A stretch of 64,000 nucleotides of DNA from Cryptomeria japonica (lineage: Eukaryota; Streptophyta; Pinopsida; Cupressales; Cupressaceae). How positions within the stretch are numbered: the first letter of the stretch is position 1; each line of letters starts with the position of its first letter. Location: contig NC_081413.1 of assembly GCF_030272615.1 (NCBI RefSeq), forward strand, positions 336,345,302-336,409,301, read 5' to 3'. The position numbers and the translations under genes are program-made. A model generated the notes under the pieces. That model was not told the DNA's origin and searched no databases. It worked only from the letters and a program-made list of their open reading frames with translations. Positions 35,901 through 47,170 of the stretch are shown here, one piece after another.

Positions 35901-36405
35901 ACATAATTACTCAGAAGAAAGCCTTTATGGTTTGTTGGTGCCAAAATTTAAATTTTCAAAAGGATTAATGGAAGAAGTATGCGGCTTCCATCCGACATTG
36001 TTTTGAAGTTAATTTTTGCAGAGAGGTATTCAAGGGGATTTGCAGAGAAAATAGGTACAGTTTTGTGATTTTCTTAGGTAACAAGAGTTGGAAGGTAAAT
36101 ATGTGATGAAAGGGATAGGGCAAAGGTAGAATCAACCGACACTCTAATATGAAATAACCCTTGGGCAAACAAAAGCGGTTCGTTCTTGCAACGGTGTTTT
36201 GGAAATCAAAATTCTGAAGAATCAAAGACACCTAACACTTGATCGGCGAATACTAAGTAGTCAGTTGGCCTTTCTCCAGTTGGTTAACTGATTTGTTATG
36301 CTCTTGCTTTGATGGTAAACAATGTAACCTTTTTAGGGAGTATTTTTGTTAGGATTTAGAATATTTGGTTTCTAGGGAAGTCCAAAGCTTGTCGCATCCA
36401 TATCT

Positions 36406-36415
36406 CTATAAATGG
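36406..36415 (+). promoter_or_regulatory. TATA-like box in 5' LTR of T
   Basis: CTATAAATGG, also present in the 3' LTR at 46343. It lies about 130 bp upstream of AATAAA, a layout consistent with an LTR promoter and a poly(A) signal. Confidence 0.4.
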
Positions 36416-37237
36416 ATACCAGGACTACTTAGAAAAGGGACACAAATTTTGTAGCTAAACTCTGGCAAAATTAATACAGGCCATTTTCTTAGCAATTTTG
36501 GAGTCAGATAGGATGTACTTGTAATCTTTTGATGGAGAAATAAAATATACAGTCCAGAGAATTTGAACTCAGACTTGTATTGTCTCTATGTCATTGTACT
36601 GGTGTTCATTTCATTTAAGTAATCAAGGATTGTTTATCTGAATGACTTGTTAGGCATTTAATGAAGTCATTTTAATTCTTTTTCTCAAGGAGGAAATATA
36701 AACGTGCTTTGAACAAAATCATTGATATCAGTATTTTGTTGTGGATCTGATAATGAAGTCTGGTGCAGAATAGGACTATGTATATGTCAGGCATATATAG
36801 AGTTGAGAGATCACTAACTTGTGACTTGTGTATGAGTTTCTTTTGTCAGGTTGCAGTCTGTTGTAGATGAATCTCTTGCTCGAATAAGGCACTGGTTTAC
36901 CTATTGGTTTTTTGATGCATTTTGTGGTACTTTTCAAAAGGCCAAATCAACTTTCCATTTTATGTTTAGTTGTACCAGTCAATAAGGAAAGTTTACAGGA
37001 ATGTACACTGGTTTTCTGTAAACCTTTTACTATTTTTGTAAGAAAATAGTCATAAAAGGGTTCACCTGCCCAAGCTTTTATAAGCTTAAAGTGTAGGAGG
37101 TTTCCCAAATTGAAACCTTGTCTTGTTGTCTTTATTTCAAACTTTTGTTGTCCTCTTCCATTGTAGCACAGAGGCAGTAACATTCAATTTTAAAAAAGAG
37201 AGGGAACATAGGTTTTCAAAATGGAGAACAACAAAAA

Positions 37238-37255
37238 TGACAACTCTACTGGGGA
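37238..37255 (+). other. Putative primer-binding site of element T
   Basis: TGACAACTCTACTGGGGA lies four bases after the 5' LTR. Position and form fit a tRNA primer site of Tat-like elements; I cannot name the tRNA with certainty. Confidence 0.5.
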
Positions 37256-37423
37256 GAGTCAAAAAAGATGTCTTATACTCCAGATCTGTGTCTTTATTGC
37301 ATAAACATGATTTAGTGTGTTAAAATATATTTTATTCCCAAGATATTGGGTGGCGACTTTGAAGTAAGGAAAAAACCAGTGTTCTTTTAGAAAAAATCAC
37401 AGTCACTTCAAAAGGTTAGCAAG

Positions 37424-39854
37424 ATGAATAGGAGAAGGAATACTAGGTCTTATATGAACAAAAACCCTCACGAGAAGTTGCATGAAGGGTTACTTGAACC
37501 AGTCAGGAAGGGCTAGAAGGAAACTATTATTCCTGATCAGTTAAATCAATCATGGAAACATAAGAGTAATAAAATGGGTAAGTCTTTTGAGCATCTCGTA
37601 TATGCAAGGTCCAATGCCTCTTCTCATGACTTTGATCATGATATTATGGGTTTTCATGCTGGCCTATTTGGTACCAATGATGATATCCATATATTTCACC
37701 AAAGATTGTCTAATACTAGTGCTTCTGGGAGAGATAGGCATAGTACAAGTAATAGGGTCAGTTCCATTCCCAAAACTATGGAAGGAAATATCAGTCTGAT
37801 TGATATGAACCAGCTAAATGTGTCAGATTCAGAGGAAACATTGCCAGATCAACATGAAGTGTCCCAGGAAATTGAGGTTCTCAATAAGAGAGTACATCAA
37901 TTGATTGCTATGAGAAAAAAGAAGGAAAAGGAAAAGGAGAATGAAACCAAAGCCAAACTTATTGAAAGAGAAAGATTATTAAGACAGATTGCAGATCTTG
38001 AGTTGTTTGCTCAAGAAGAACCTAGGAGTGAAGAGCATGATCCTGTTATTAGAGAAATATTGGATCCTAAAATTGATTCTACACCTAAAGTTGCAGCACA
38101 ACCTAGTAGGGAGGTTCACAGTGATCCCCAACTTAACAAACTTGTTATTGACAAAGGGAAGCATAAAGTAGTGGAAAATAGATATGTGGATTTATTGTTA
38201 GGAAGTGAAAAAGGACCCCAGGGAATGACTGCACATGAGATTGAGATAGAAAGGATAAGGAAAGAAAATGAAAACTTGCAAAGGGAGTTAGAAAAGGATG
38301 AAATAGAAGCACTTAATGTTGAGTTCAGAAGAAAGATACATTTCTTAAAAGCTCATCCTATAACTTTCCCACCTGTAGATCAGAGTAATTTTACATCTCA
38401 ACATACTTCTACCTCTTATTTCAATACTTAACCAATGATGAAAACAAATGCTATCCCACCCATTAACCAATCTGAAAATGTTACCCCAAATAATTGTGTT
38501 GTTCCCTCAAGTACAATTCTAGCAAACCAAACCAGTCACGGACCATCCCATAATCAAAGTCATCAAACTCCTATAGCTGGTGGTTCAGGCCCAAGGGTGA
38601 ATGTTGGAAATAACTTTACTAGAAATCAGTTTCAAAGGAGACCTATAAATGTTGAGTTATATATGCAGTTGTATTTTGATGGAATTCCAGGATATCCAAA
38701 CCCTGCCCCTATTGAAATGAGGGATAGACTCCAGAAGTTTGCTGGGAACAATGATATTAGTGTTGAAGAGCATCTGAAATTTTTTGGTGACCTAATTAAT
38801 GACTATGAAATTGGTGATGAGGATGTCATCATGAAGTTGTTTGTGCAATCTTTGATTGAGGACGCTAGAGATTGGTATAGAGGGTTATCTATAGATAGCA
38901 TTAGTTCTTGGGAGGAATTCAAGAATTGTTTCAAAGAGCAATATGGAGATAAGACAAATGTGAGCTTCGTGCTTAATGAATTTAACAATATCAGGAAGTC
39001 TGATAATGAGGCTATTACAGATTTTAATGCACGGTTTCAAAAGGCAATGCATAGGCTCCTTCAATGTATGAGGTTAGATGAGAATGTATGTCTAACCACT
39101 TATTACAATGCCTTTGATCCTAAGATGGCTTACATTCTCAGAGATAAGAACCCACATAGTTTAAGAGATGCTTTCAAAATTGCAATCTATGTAGAGTAAT
39201 AGAAAAGCATCGGGTAAAGTGGGAAGAAGGATTGATGGAAGATTGTGGCGAGAACAAAAACCACAATAAAATTAATCCTCTAAAGAAGAGGATAAAATAG
39301 AGAAATTAATGACTGTTGTTAAGGATCTTACTGCTAAAGTAAGTAAACCTGAGAATCTTCACTACAACTGCCAAGATAGACCTGCTAGATTGCATGATAT
39401 GCCATATAACAATGCATGGAAAGATGGCAAGCATGTGCAAGATAGATCAAAAGGCACACAAAATCAAGACACCCCTGATCCTTTAAAGGGACAAAATTTA
39501 CATAATGTAGAAAATACCCCTTGGTGTATGGAAAGTGATGGGCCACATTCCCCCTATCAGTGTGTTGTGGATCAAGCTCTAAATGAATCCATGAGAAATG
39601 AGGGTGAACCTGCAGTCAATATGTTTGAGTATATTATGGATAGTGACTGGGAGTCTTCAGAAGATGAAGCAAGTGAATATGATGTCTCGAGTAGCAATGC
39701 AAATTTCCAAAGGCAATTGAAAATTGACTGGCATCCCACTTTGAATGTAGTCACAATAGAAGATCAAGAGATTCATCTCAGAAGGCCTAGTGAGGAGGAA
39801 GTCAAAAATCTCACTAAGGCTGCAATAGCCAAAGCTAAGAATTTTATAATCTGA
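37424..39854 (+). pseudogene. Gag of element T
   Basis: From ATG 37424 (MNRRRNTRSYMNKN) one frame runs to 39199 with stops at 37526 (TAG) and 38429 (TAA). Residues of 37870-38000 form a Lys/Glu coiled coil (KKKEKEKENETKAKLIERE). The part at 38650-39190 is a retrotransposon capsid domain (ARDWYRGLSIDSISSWEEF, FNARFQKAMHRL). After a frameshift, 39309-39854 continues with a Cys/His remnant (PWCMESDGPHSPYQC) that may be a zinc knuckle, then an acidic segment. The function in an intact element is packaging of the RNA into virus-like particles. Two stops and at least one frameshift break it. Confidence 0.75.
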
Positions 39855-39895
39855 GAAGCAGTAAAGATGATGAAGATCAGGGTAAGATTGGTTCT

Positions 39896-40620
39896 ATGTT
39901 TTTTAAAGAATTTTCTTCTAAGAGGACCACTGAAAACAAAACTCCTATCAAAGAAAGTCAGGCTAAAAGTAATCAGTCAAGTAATTCAGGGAAACCTGAT
40001 ATTGTTGATACCACTGGTAATAAGGTAGAGATTACTACTGACAAGAGAACAAGTCACCAAAAGACAGAGAAGGTTAAAGCTCATGCTGAGTCTAATGTTA
40101 ATACTGCTTTTGATATGACCCAAGCTTTAACACAGATGAAAGTTTCAGTACCTTTGATAGAGCTGCTGAAAATGAAAGAACATAGAGAGACTTCTTTTTC
40201 TTTGATTCCAAGTATATCAGATGTGGATACTTCTTCTAAAAAGGGAAATGCAAAAGATGAGAAGGATCGGGAACAAAAGGTCCTAGAAGTTTATGTGGCC
40301 ACCACTATTAATCAGGAACCATCTTAGATTGATCCCTTTTATGTCACATTGTTAGTAAATAACAGATTGATAAAAAATTGCATGATAGATTCTGGTGCAA
40401 CTGCTAATGTAATGCCTTATGGGGTTATGAGAGATCTAGGTTTGTCAATACACACTTCATATGGGAGGTGTTATGCTATTGATAATAAATAAGTGTCTGT
40501 TGTGGGTTCTATGAAAGATGTAGAAGTAAAAATAGCAGCATTCCCTGAAGCTACTTATAAAATGGATGCAATAGTCATAGACACCAAGCCCTATTATGGC
40601 ATGCTTATGTCTAGATAGTG
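39896..40620 (+). pseudogene. Linker and aspartic protease of element T
   Basis: 39896-40327 is a low-complexity Lys/Glu/Ser linker. The following frame reads FYVTLLVNNRLIKNCMIDSG then ATANVMPYGVMRDLGL: the DSGA motif is the protease active site. Further on are a TAA in DNK-stop-VSVVGS (40488) and a TAG before WTAAVGG. Retropepsins act as dimers to cut the polyprotein. This copy cannot be translated through. Confidence 0.75.
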
Positions 40621-40839
40621 GACTGCTGCTGTTGGAGGACATCTTCAACTAGATTTATCATATGCAACTATCCCAGTGAATGGGAATTCAGTAAAAAATT
40701 GTACAGAGAACCACGTGCCACAGTGGTTATTGAAAAAATAGACCCAAACATGCTTAATTGCATGATAGATGAAGATCTTGATAACTTTAGGATTGAATCC
40801 ACTCAGCCTTAGTTGAAGAATATTGATCCTATTATTGAT

Positions 40840-41460
40840 GAGTTGAAATCCCAACAAGAAGGCCTATGGTAGATGTATTTTGATGGAGCTTGCTCGAAAG
40901 AAGGGTCTGGAGCAGGAGTTCCCTTTATTTCCCCATCAGGTATTTCCTTCAAGTATTCTTTTCTGTTGGCATTCCAATGTACAAATAACACAACTAAGTA
41001 TGAGGCTCTGTTATTAGGCTTAGAAATTGCTAAAATGCATGGGATCAAGTTGTTAAGGGTTTATGGAGATTTTGAACTTGTAGTGTCTCAGATAAGGTCA
41101 AGGTATGCATCTAAAAATGACAAGTTAAAAAAGTACAAGCATGTTGTTTGGGATGTCATTGAACACTTTGATGCATTTTCCATTAATTGGATTGAAAGGT
41201 ATAAGAACATTATGGCAGACTTTTTAGCTCATGTTGCATTAAAAAATGATGATGTAACATTGACTGGAGTTTCAATAATTGAGACCAAAGCCAGACTAGC
41301 CATCCCAGATAATATGTACAATTGGCAAGTTTTTGAGGATGATGAAGACATCCTTAGATTTGTACAATTCATAGATGACTATGAAGGTCAAAAGATTGAT
41401 TGTAATGCATTGGTGGAGGTAGTAGATGGACAGGAAACAATTTTTGGAAGTGAAGTGTAG
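40840..41460 (+). pseudogene. RNase H (archaeal-type, RVT_3-like) upstream of the reverse transcriptase in T
   Basis: The reading frame contains the four acidic catalytic residues of RNase HI-type domains: MYFDGACSKEGSGAG (Asp), NNTTKYEALLLGLEIA (Glu), LRVYGDFELV (Asp), KNIMADFLAHVA (Asp). The NNxxEYEALxxGL-like pattern is that of the extra RNase H acquired by Tat-lineage elements. A TAG sits just before MYFDGA where a Gln is expected. A short linker leads into the RT domain. In the Tat arrangement I know best, this domain lies after the first RNase H and before integrase; here it is before RT. The fold call is firm, the comparison of order needs a database check. Confidence 0.85.
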
Positions 41461-41505
41461 TTAGAGACAAATGAAATACCCAGGGGACTAGTTGAACTAG
41501 AGGGT

Positions 41506-42600
41506 ATGTTCAGTTACAGTGATGGTCACTTACATCAAGCGTCATCTACAAAGTTGGAGGACTTGGAAGAGGTAAACTTGGGGACTGAATCTTCACCTAA
41601 GTTAGTGTATATCGGGAGAAACTTGTCTCCCCATATTAAGACTAACCTCCTTAATTTACTAAGGAAGTACAAACATGTTTTTGCTTGGTCCTATGAGGAT
41701 TTGAAGGCATATGGACAAGACTTATTTCAACATGAAATACCTCTGCATCCTAATGCTAAGCCTTTTAGACAAAAACAAAGACCCATTAACCCCCTCCTAG
41801 AACCCAAGATGCAACAAGAGTTGATTAAGCTAAGAGAAGGGGGTATTATAAAGCCTATAAGGCATTCTTCATGGGTATCAAATTTAGTGCATGTCAAAAA
41901 AAAGCATGGGGACATAAGGCTGTGTGGATTTTAGGAACTTCAATGTTGCTTCCCTTAAAGACAATTATTCATCCCCAAACATTGAAGCTATGTTACAAAG
42001 GGTAAGTGGTTGTGATTTACTGTCAATGATGGATGGATTTTCTGGTTACAATCAGGTATTAGTAAAAGAGTCTGAACAGTTTAAAACTGCTTTTGCTACC
42101 CCTTGGGGAACCTATGTGTATGTAAGAATGTCGTTTGGTTTGAAGAATGTTGGTGCAACTTTTTAGAGGGATATGGATGTAGCCTTCAAGGAATTTATTA
42201 ATATCATAATGGTTGTCTACCAGGATGATTTGACATGTTTCTCAAAGAAGGCAGATGACCACTATGGTCATTTGGAAAAAATATTTTGCAAGGCCTTGGA
42301 GTTGGTGTATCTTTAAATCCAAAGAAATTCCACTTTGTTGTAACTGAAGGAAAGTTGCTAGGGCACATTGTATCTAATGAGGGAGTCAATATTGACCCTG
42401 AAAGAATTGAGGCTATCAATAGGGTGCTTCAACCAAAACATATTAAAGGAATTCAGTCTTTTCTGGGTAAACTAAACTTTTTCAGGAGATTTATTGCATT
42501 TTTTTCTGAAATTGTTAAGCCCATTGTGAAGATTTTGAAGAAGGATGCCAAGTTTGTATGGGATGGTGAGGCAACACTAGCATTTGATAAGATTAAACGG
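41506..42600 (+). pseudogene. Reverse transcriptase of element T
   Basis: The RT motifs are spread over three frames. 41506-41934 has HVFAWSYEDL and WVSNLVHVKKKHGDIRLCG. 41924-42166 has SMMDGFSGYNQV (first catalytic Asp) and TPWGTYVYVRMSFGLKNVGA, with TAG replacing the Gln of ATFQR. The next part has VVYQDDLTCFSKKADDH (YQDD catalytic pair). 42286 onward has GVSLNPKKFHFVVTEGKLLG and QSFLGKLNFFRRFI. Frameshifts lie near 41930 and 42285. Domain identity is certain; the copy is dead. Confidence 0.9.
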
Positions 42601-43040
42601 GCTATTCAGGAAGCCCCAGTGCTTAAGACCCCTGACTATAGTAAGCCATTTTCACTATTTTCTTTTGCTTCATATCATACTATAGCGGCGGTACTATTAT
42701 AGAAAGATGGTGAAGGTTATGAACATCCGATTGCCTTCTACAACAAATCATTGCAAGCTACTAAACTGAAATATGAAATTATGGAAAAACAGACATATGC
42801 TTTAGTTAAGGCTGCTGAAGTATTTAGGCCTTATCTGGTAAATGCCCAAATTGTAGCCTATGTATCACATGTAGCTTTGAAAGACATCATGTCCTAGTCT
42901 GAAGTAACTGGAAAAAGATGCAGATGGATAAACAGAATACAAGAATTTGATCTTGAGATCAAAATCACAGATTTGGTAAGAGGTCTAGGATTAGCCAAGT
43001 TAAGGACTGAGACAAACTTTGAGGATATTGATATAAATAA
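42601..43040 (+). pseudogene. Ancestral gypsy RNase H of T, catalytic residues lost
   Basis: The frame after RT reads FSLFSFASYHTIAAVLL, then HPIAFYNKSLQATKLKYEIM, ALVKAAEVFRPYLV and YVSHVALKDI. In active gypsy RNase H these are a TDAS segment and a DHKAL segment. Here the TDAS Asp is Phe and the DHKAL Asp is Ser, so the metal-binding set is incomplete. Loss of activity in this domain is a known trend when a second RNase H is present, parallel to the connection domain of retroviruses. TAG codons replace Gln at AVLL-stop-KDG and DIMS-stop-SEV. Confidence 0.75.
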
Positions 43041-44346
43041 TGTTGAGATTGAAGAGGGTTATGGTTACTAGTATTGAGAGGCAACCATGGTATTCAGCTA
43101 TAGTATACTTCTTGAAGAATGCCTCATGTCTAGAAGGTATGACACACAACCAAAAGAGAACACTAAAGTTAAAATCACAGAAATATGTTCTTATTCAGGG
43201 AGACCTGTATTGGAGGAATAGTGATGGGATGCTACTGGTTTGTTTAGACGAATTCCAAGCTAAGAAGGTTCTGAAAGAGATGCACAATGGGGTATGCGGA
43301 GGCCACTATTTAGCTAAGACTACTACTGGTAGAATAATTAGAGCAGAGTATTATTGGACAAATTTGTTCAAGGATGCTCATAAGTATGTTAAAAAATGTG
43401 ATCCTTGTCAAAGGTTTTCTTCTAAACTAAAGTATGTTGGTGCTTTGCCTTTGAATTCTATTACACTTGAAGCCCCTTTTGTTCAATGGGGCATTGATTT
43501 TATTGGAGAGATAATAGAAAATCAAGCAGGGGTCATAGATGGATCCTAGTGGCTACAGATTATTTCACCAAGGGGATTGAAGCCACACCTACCAAACAGG
43601 CCACTAGTAAAGTGGTCATCAATTTTTTGATGGATAATATAATAAAAAGGTTTGGTGTGCTTGCTAAAATAGTCATGGACAATGCCATGTGATTTAGGTC
43701 TGAGGAGTTTGTAGAGTTCTGTGCTAATTATGGGATTATTATTTCATACTCTTCACCATACCACCCATAGGGAAATGGACAGGCAGAATCAAGTAATAAA
43801 AGTCTCCTCAACATTATCAAGAAGATTCTAGAGGAAAATAAAAGGTCTCGGGATCAAAAGCTCAGGTTAACTTTATAGGCTGACAGGGTGACTATAAAAA
43901 AACGTCATTGGTACATCCCCTTTTGAGCTGGTTTATGGAGTGAAAGCCACACTACCTGTGAATAATTTGCTTCTAGTTTACAATTTTTTGCAGATTGAAG
44001 AATTAGAAATGTCTGAGAGCATGGAAGAAAGAATGATTCAGTTAGTAGAGCTGGAGGAAATGAGGGTTGCAGCCCATAAAAAGGAATATGAAACTTCAAT
44101 TACAGTCAAAGTAGTCTTTTTTATAAAAGGACTAGTATAAGAAAATTCTAAATTGGTGATATGGTGTTGCAGTGGAATGCAAGAGATCAAGACAAAGGCA
44201 ACCATACGAAATTTGAATCGCTATGGATAGGCCCTCTGATAATTTTTGATGTCAATGGGAAAGATTCCTATTTCTTTCGAAGATTGAATGGTGAGTTACA
44301 GGAACTGCCAGTGCATAGATAGTTTCTGAAACAATATTTCTCATGA
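43040..44346 (+). pseudogene. Integrase of element T
   Basis: The zinc-binding HHCC module is intact in HNGVCGGHYLAK and KKCDPCQRF. Catalytic residues are visible as WGIDFIGEI (Asp), KIVMDNAM (Asp) and GQAESSNKSL (Glu), after a frameshift near 43545. In-frame TGA and TAG lie at the DNAM-stop-F and YHP-stop-GNGQ sites; a TAG and a shift follow near 43880-43910. The C-terminal part reads IGDMVLQWNARDQDK and HTKFESLWIGPL and ends at 44344-44346 (TGA). No chromodomain, as expected for Tat. Its role is insertion of the cDNA into the nuclear genome. Confidence 0.85.
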
Positions 44347-44494
44347 GTTTTTTGATGCATAGTAGTTTAAGTTTTCTTTTGTTTGTTCTTCTTTGTTTTA
44401 GTTTTCTTTTGTTAGGGTTTTGTTGGTCTGTGTTCTAGAGTTTTTCTAGATCCTTGTGTTGGTCTTGTATCCAACGATCCCCAGTCAGAGCCAT
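44347..44494 (+). other. 3' untranslated segment of T
   Basis: Short T-rich stretch between the pol stop and the 3' LTR. There is no clear purine run; CCCCAGTCAGAGCCA precedes the LTR. Confidence 0.4.
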
Positions 44495-47170
44495 TGTTAT
44501 CACTATTTTCGATAATGTTTAAAATCTTTCCTATTAGTTGTTGGAGTGTCAGAATTCACAAATTTGACCTTTGTCTGCGAGTTTATGGTTCTAAGGGTTT
44601 AGGGTTTCTGGATTTTCAAAACCATTTGAAATTAAACCTTTATGCCGCATTATCTTCATGTCACTTCTATTTGCCCATTACTTTTTCCACTTAAGTGGAA
44701 GGGTCACTGCATCATTGAAATGGGGGGCCACTTTATGTTTTAGGCTTAGGCAGGTTCCTTTAATTTTAAAATATTTGGCATATTTTCCTAAGTCCTATGT
44801 CTTTTCCTATGTATCTGTTAGGTTTCCTAAAGTTTGAGAAAGTTCCTTTTCGATCTAATGGGGCTTGCTATACCGTGACATAAAGTTGCTCGATGGATAT
44901 TCACTGTTACATGGCGACCAAGTGGTGGGGCCTGTGAGAAGATAACCGCTCAAGCAAGGTAAACGTTGAGAAATTCCAAGGAAAATTGGACGATCGGGAG
45001 CAAGATCTGACGATTGTCGTTAGACCGCAACATAAAGGTGCACGACGGTTATTTCTTGTGACCCAGTGACAAACCACTAGCGACGAGCCCAGACAAAAAG
45101 TTAATGGAAGCAATTAAGGCAGGCAGTTAAGCGGTGGCGACTAAGTTCTGAAAGAAATTTAAAGATCAAATGGTCAGTAGCTCAATGATCAACGACTATC
45201 ACTACACCGTGACATAAATTTGCCCGATGGTTATTCATCATGACATAGCGACTGAGTGGTGGGGCCCATGAGAAGGAAGCAACCAAGGCATGTTAAAGAT
45301 CTGGTAAGATGAGCAAATCGGACAGTCATCGCAGAAGATCCAACGGTGGTTGCTAGGTCATGATGGGAAACTGCTCATTAGAATATCCATCGCGATAGGG
45401 CAACTAAGTGGAGCCAATGCCTAAGGTGGTTCCAATAGTGCTGACATGGCGAGTGAGTTGGCGAACAAGTGGATCTACTAGCCAAAGCCTAAGGTGACAC
45501 ATGGTAGAGTGGAGGGTATAAAACCAAGGTCAAGTGGTGGGTCCAGCTCAAGGCGAGGTGGCAGACAAGTGGCACCCAAGTAAAATTTTGGGACTATTAG
45601 CGGCTGTCGTTGTACTGTGGTTGTGAAGTGCCCAAAATATTATTCCTTGCGACTCAATGACATACCGCCAATAGTCCCGATGGTTAATTTTAATCTATCA
45701 TGTGTTGGCGGTTAAAGCAGGCGATTAAGTTGTGATTGTTCTTTAAAGCCCGAGTAATAATGAAGTGATCCAAGGGCTGTCATGATACCGCAATGGGAAA
45801 GTGCTCATTTTGTAACCTTTGCAAATCAGTGACTAAAAGAGAATTACTCAAAAGAAATCCTTTCTGGTCTCTTGGCACCAAAATTTAAATTTTCAAAAGG
45901 ATTAATGGCAGAAGTATGCAGCTTCCATCCGACATTGTTTTGAAGTTAATTTTTGCAAAGAGGTATTCAAGGGGATTTGTAGAGAAAATAGGTGCAATTT
46001 TGTGATTTTCTCAGGAAACAATAATTGGAAGGTAAATATGTGACGAAAGGGATAAGGCAAAGGAAGAATCAATTAACGCTCCAATATGCAGTAACCCTTG
46101 GGCAACTAGAAGCAGTTCGTTCTTGCAATGGTTTTTTGGAAATCAAAATTCTGAAGAATCAAAGACACCTAGCACTTGATCGGCGAATACTGAGTAGTCA
46201 ATTGGCCTTTCTCTAACTGGTTAACTGATTTGTTATGCTCCTGCTTTGATGATAAACAATGTAATCTTTTTAGGGAGGATTATGGTTAGGATTTAGAATA
46301 TTTGTTTTCTAGGAAAGTCTGAAGCTTGTCGCATTCGTATCTCTATAAATGGATACCAGGACTACTTAGAAAAAGGACACAAATTTTGTAGCTAAACTCT
46401 GGCAAAATTAATACAGGACATTTTCTTAGCAATTTTGGAGTCAAATAGGATATACTTGTAATCTTTTGATGGAGAAATAAAATATACAATCCAAAGAATT
46501 TGAACACAGACTTGTATTGTCTCTATGTCATTGTATTGGTGTTCATTTCATTTAAGTAATCAAGGATTGTTTATCTGAATGACTTGTTAGGCATTTAATG
46601 AAGTTGTTTTAATCCTTTTTCTCAAGGAGGAAATATAAACGTACTTTGAACAAAATCATTGATATTAGTATTTTGGTGTGGATCTAATAATGAAGTTTGG
46701 TGTAGAATAGGACTCTGTATATGTTAGGCATATACAGAGTTGAGAGATCACTAACTTGTGACTTGTGTACGAGTTTATTTTGTCAGGTTGTAGTTTGTTG
46801 TAGATGACTCTATTGCCCGGATAAGGCACTGGTTTACCTATTGGTTTTTTGATGCATTTTGTGGTCCTTTTCAAAAGGTCAAATCAACTTTCCATTTTAT
46901 GTTTAGTTGTACCAGTTAGTTTGGAAAGTTTATAGGAATGTACACTAGTTTTCTATAAACCTTTTACTATTTTTGTAAGAAAATAGTCATAAAAGGGTTC
47001 ACCTGCCCAATCTTTTATAGGCTTAAAGTGTAGGAGGCTTCCTAAATTGAAACCTTGTCTTGTTGTCTTTATTTCAAACTTTTCTTGTCCTCTTCCATTG
47101 CAGCACAGAGGTAGTAACATTCACTTTTTAAAAAGAGAGGGAACGAAGGTTTTCAAAATGGAGAACAACA
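44495..47170 (+). repeat. 3' LTR of element T
   Basis: Full-length partner of 34561-37233, 2676 bp, with scattered substitutions and small indels. It ends GGAGAACAACA, after which the sequences diverge. Confidence 0.85.

Larger units (their letters stand above)
34561..37233 (+). repeat. 5' LTR of element T
   Basis: It aligns end to end with 44495-47170. It starts TGTTATCATTG and ends GGAGAACAACA. It includes a block of degenerate internal repeats (34925-35900), a TATA-like box at 36406 and AATAAA at 36539. Confidence 0.85.
34561..47170 (+). mobile_element. Tat-like Ty3/gypsy LTR retrotransposon T
   Basis: 12.6 kb with 2.67-kb LTRs (TGTTATC...AACAACA). Order of domains: gag, protease, RNase H, reverse transcriptase, degenerate RNase H, integrase. 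Two RNase H domains and the RT and integrase motifs point to the Tat lineage of plant Ty3/gypsy. Coding frames carry several stops and frameshifts, so it is inactive. The 5-bp flanks (CCAGT left, CCAAC right) are not a clean duplication. Confidence 0.85.

Noticed and set aside
44580..44620. Telomere-like TTTAGGG repeats
   Set aside because: Only one or two isolated TTTAGGG units in the T LTR, not an array.
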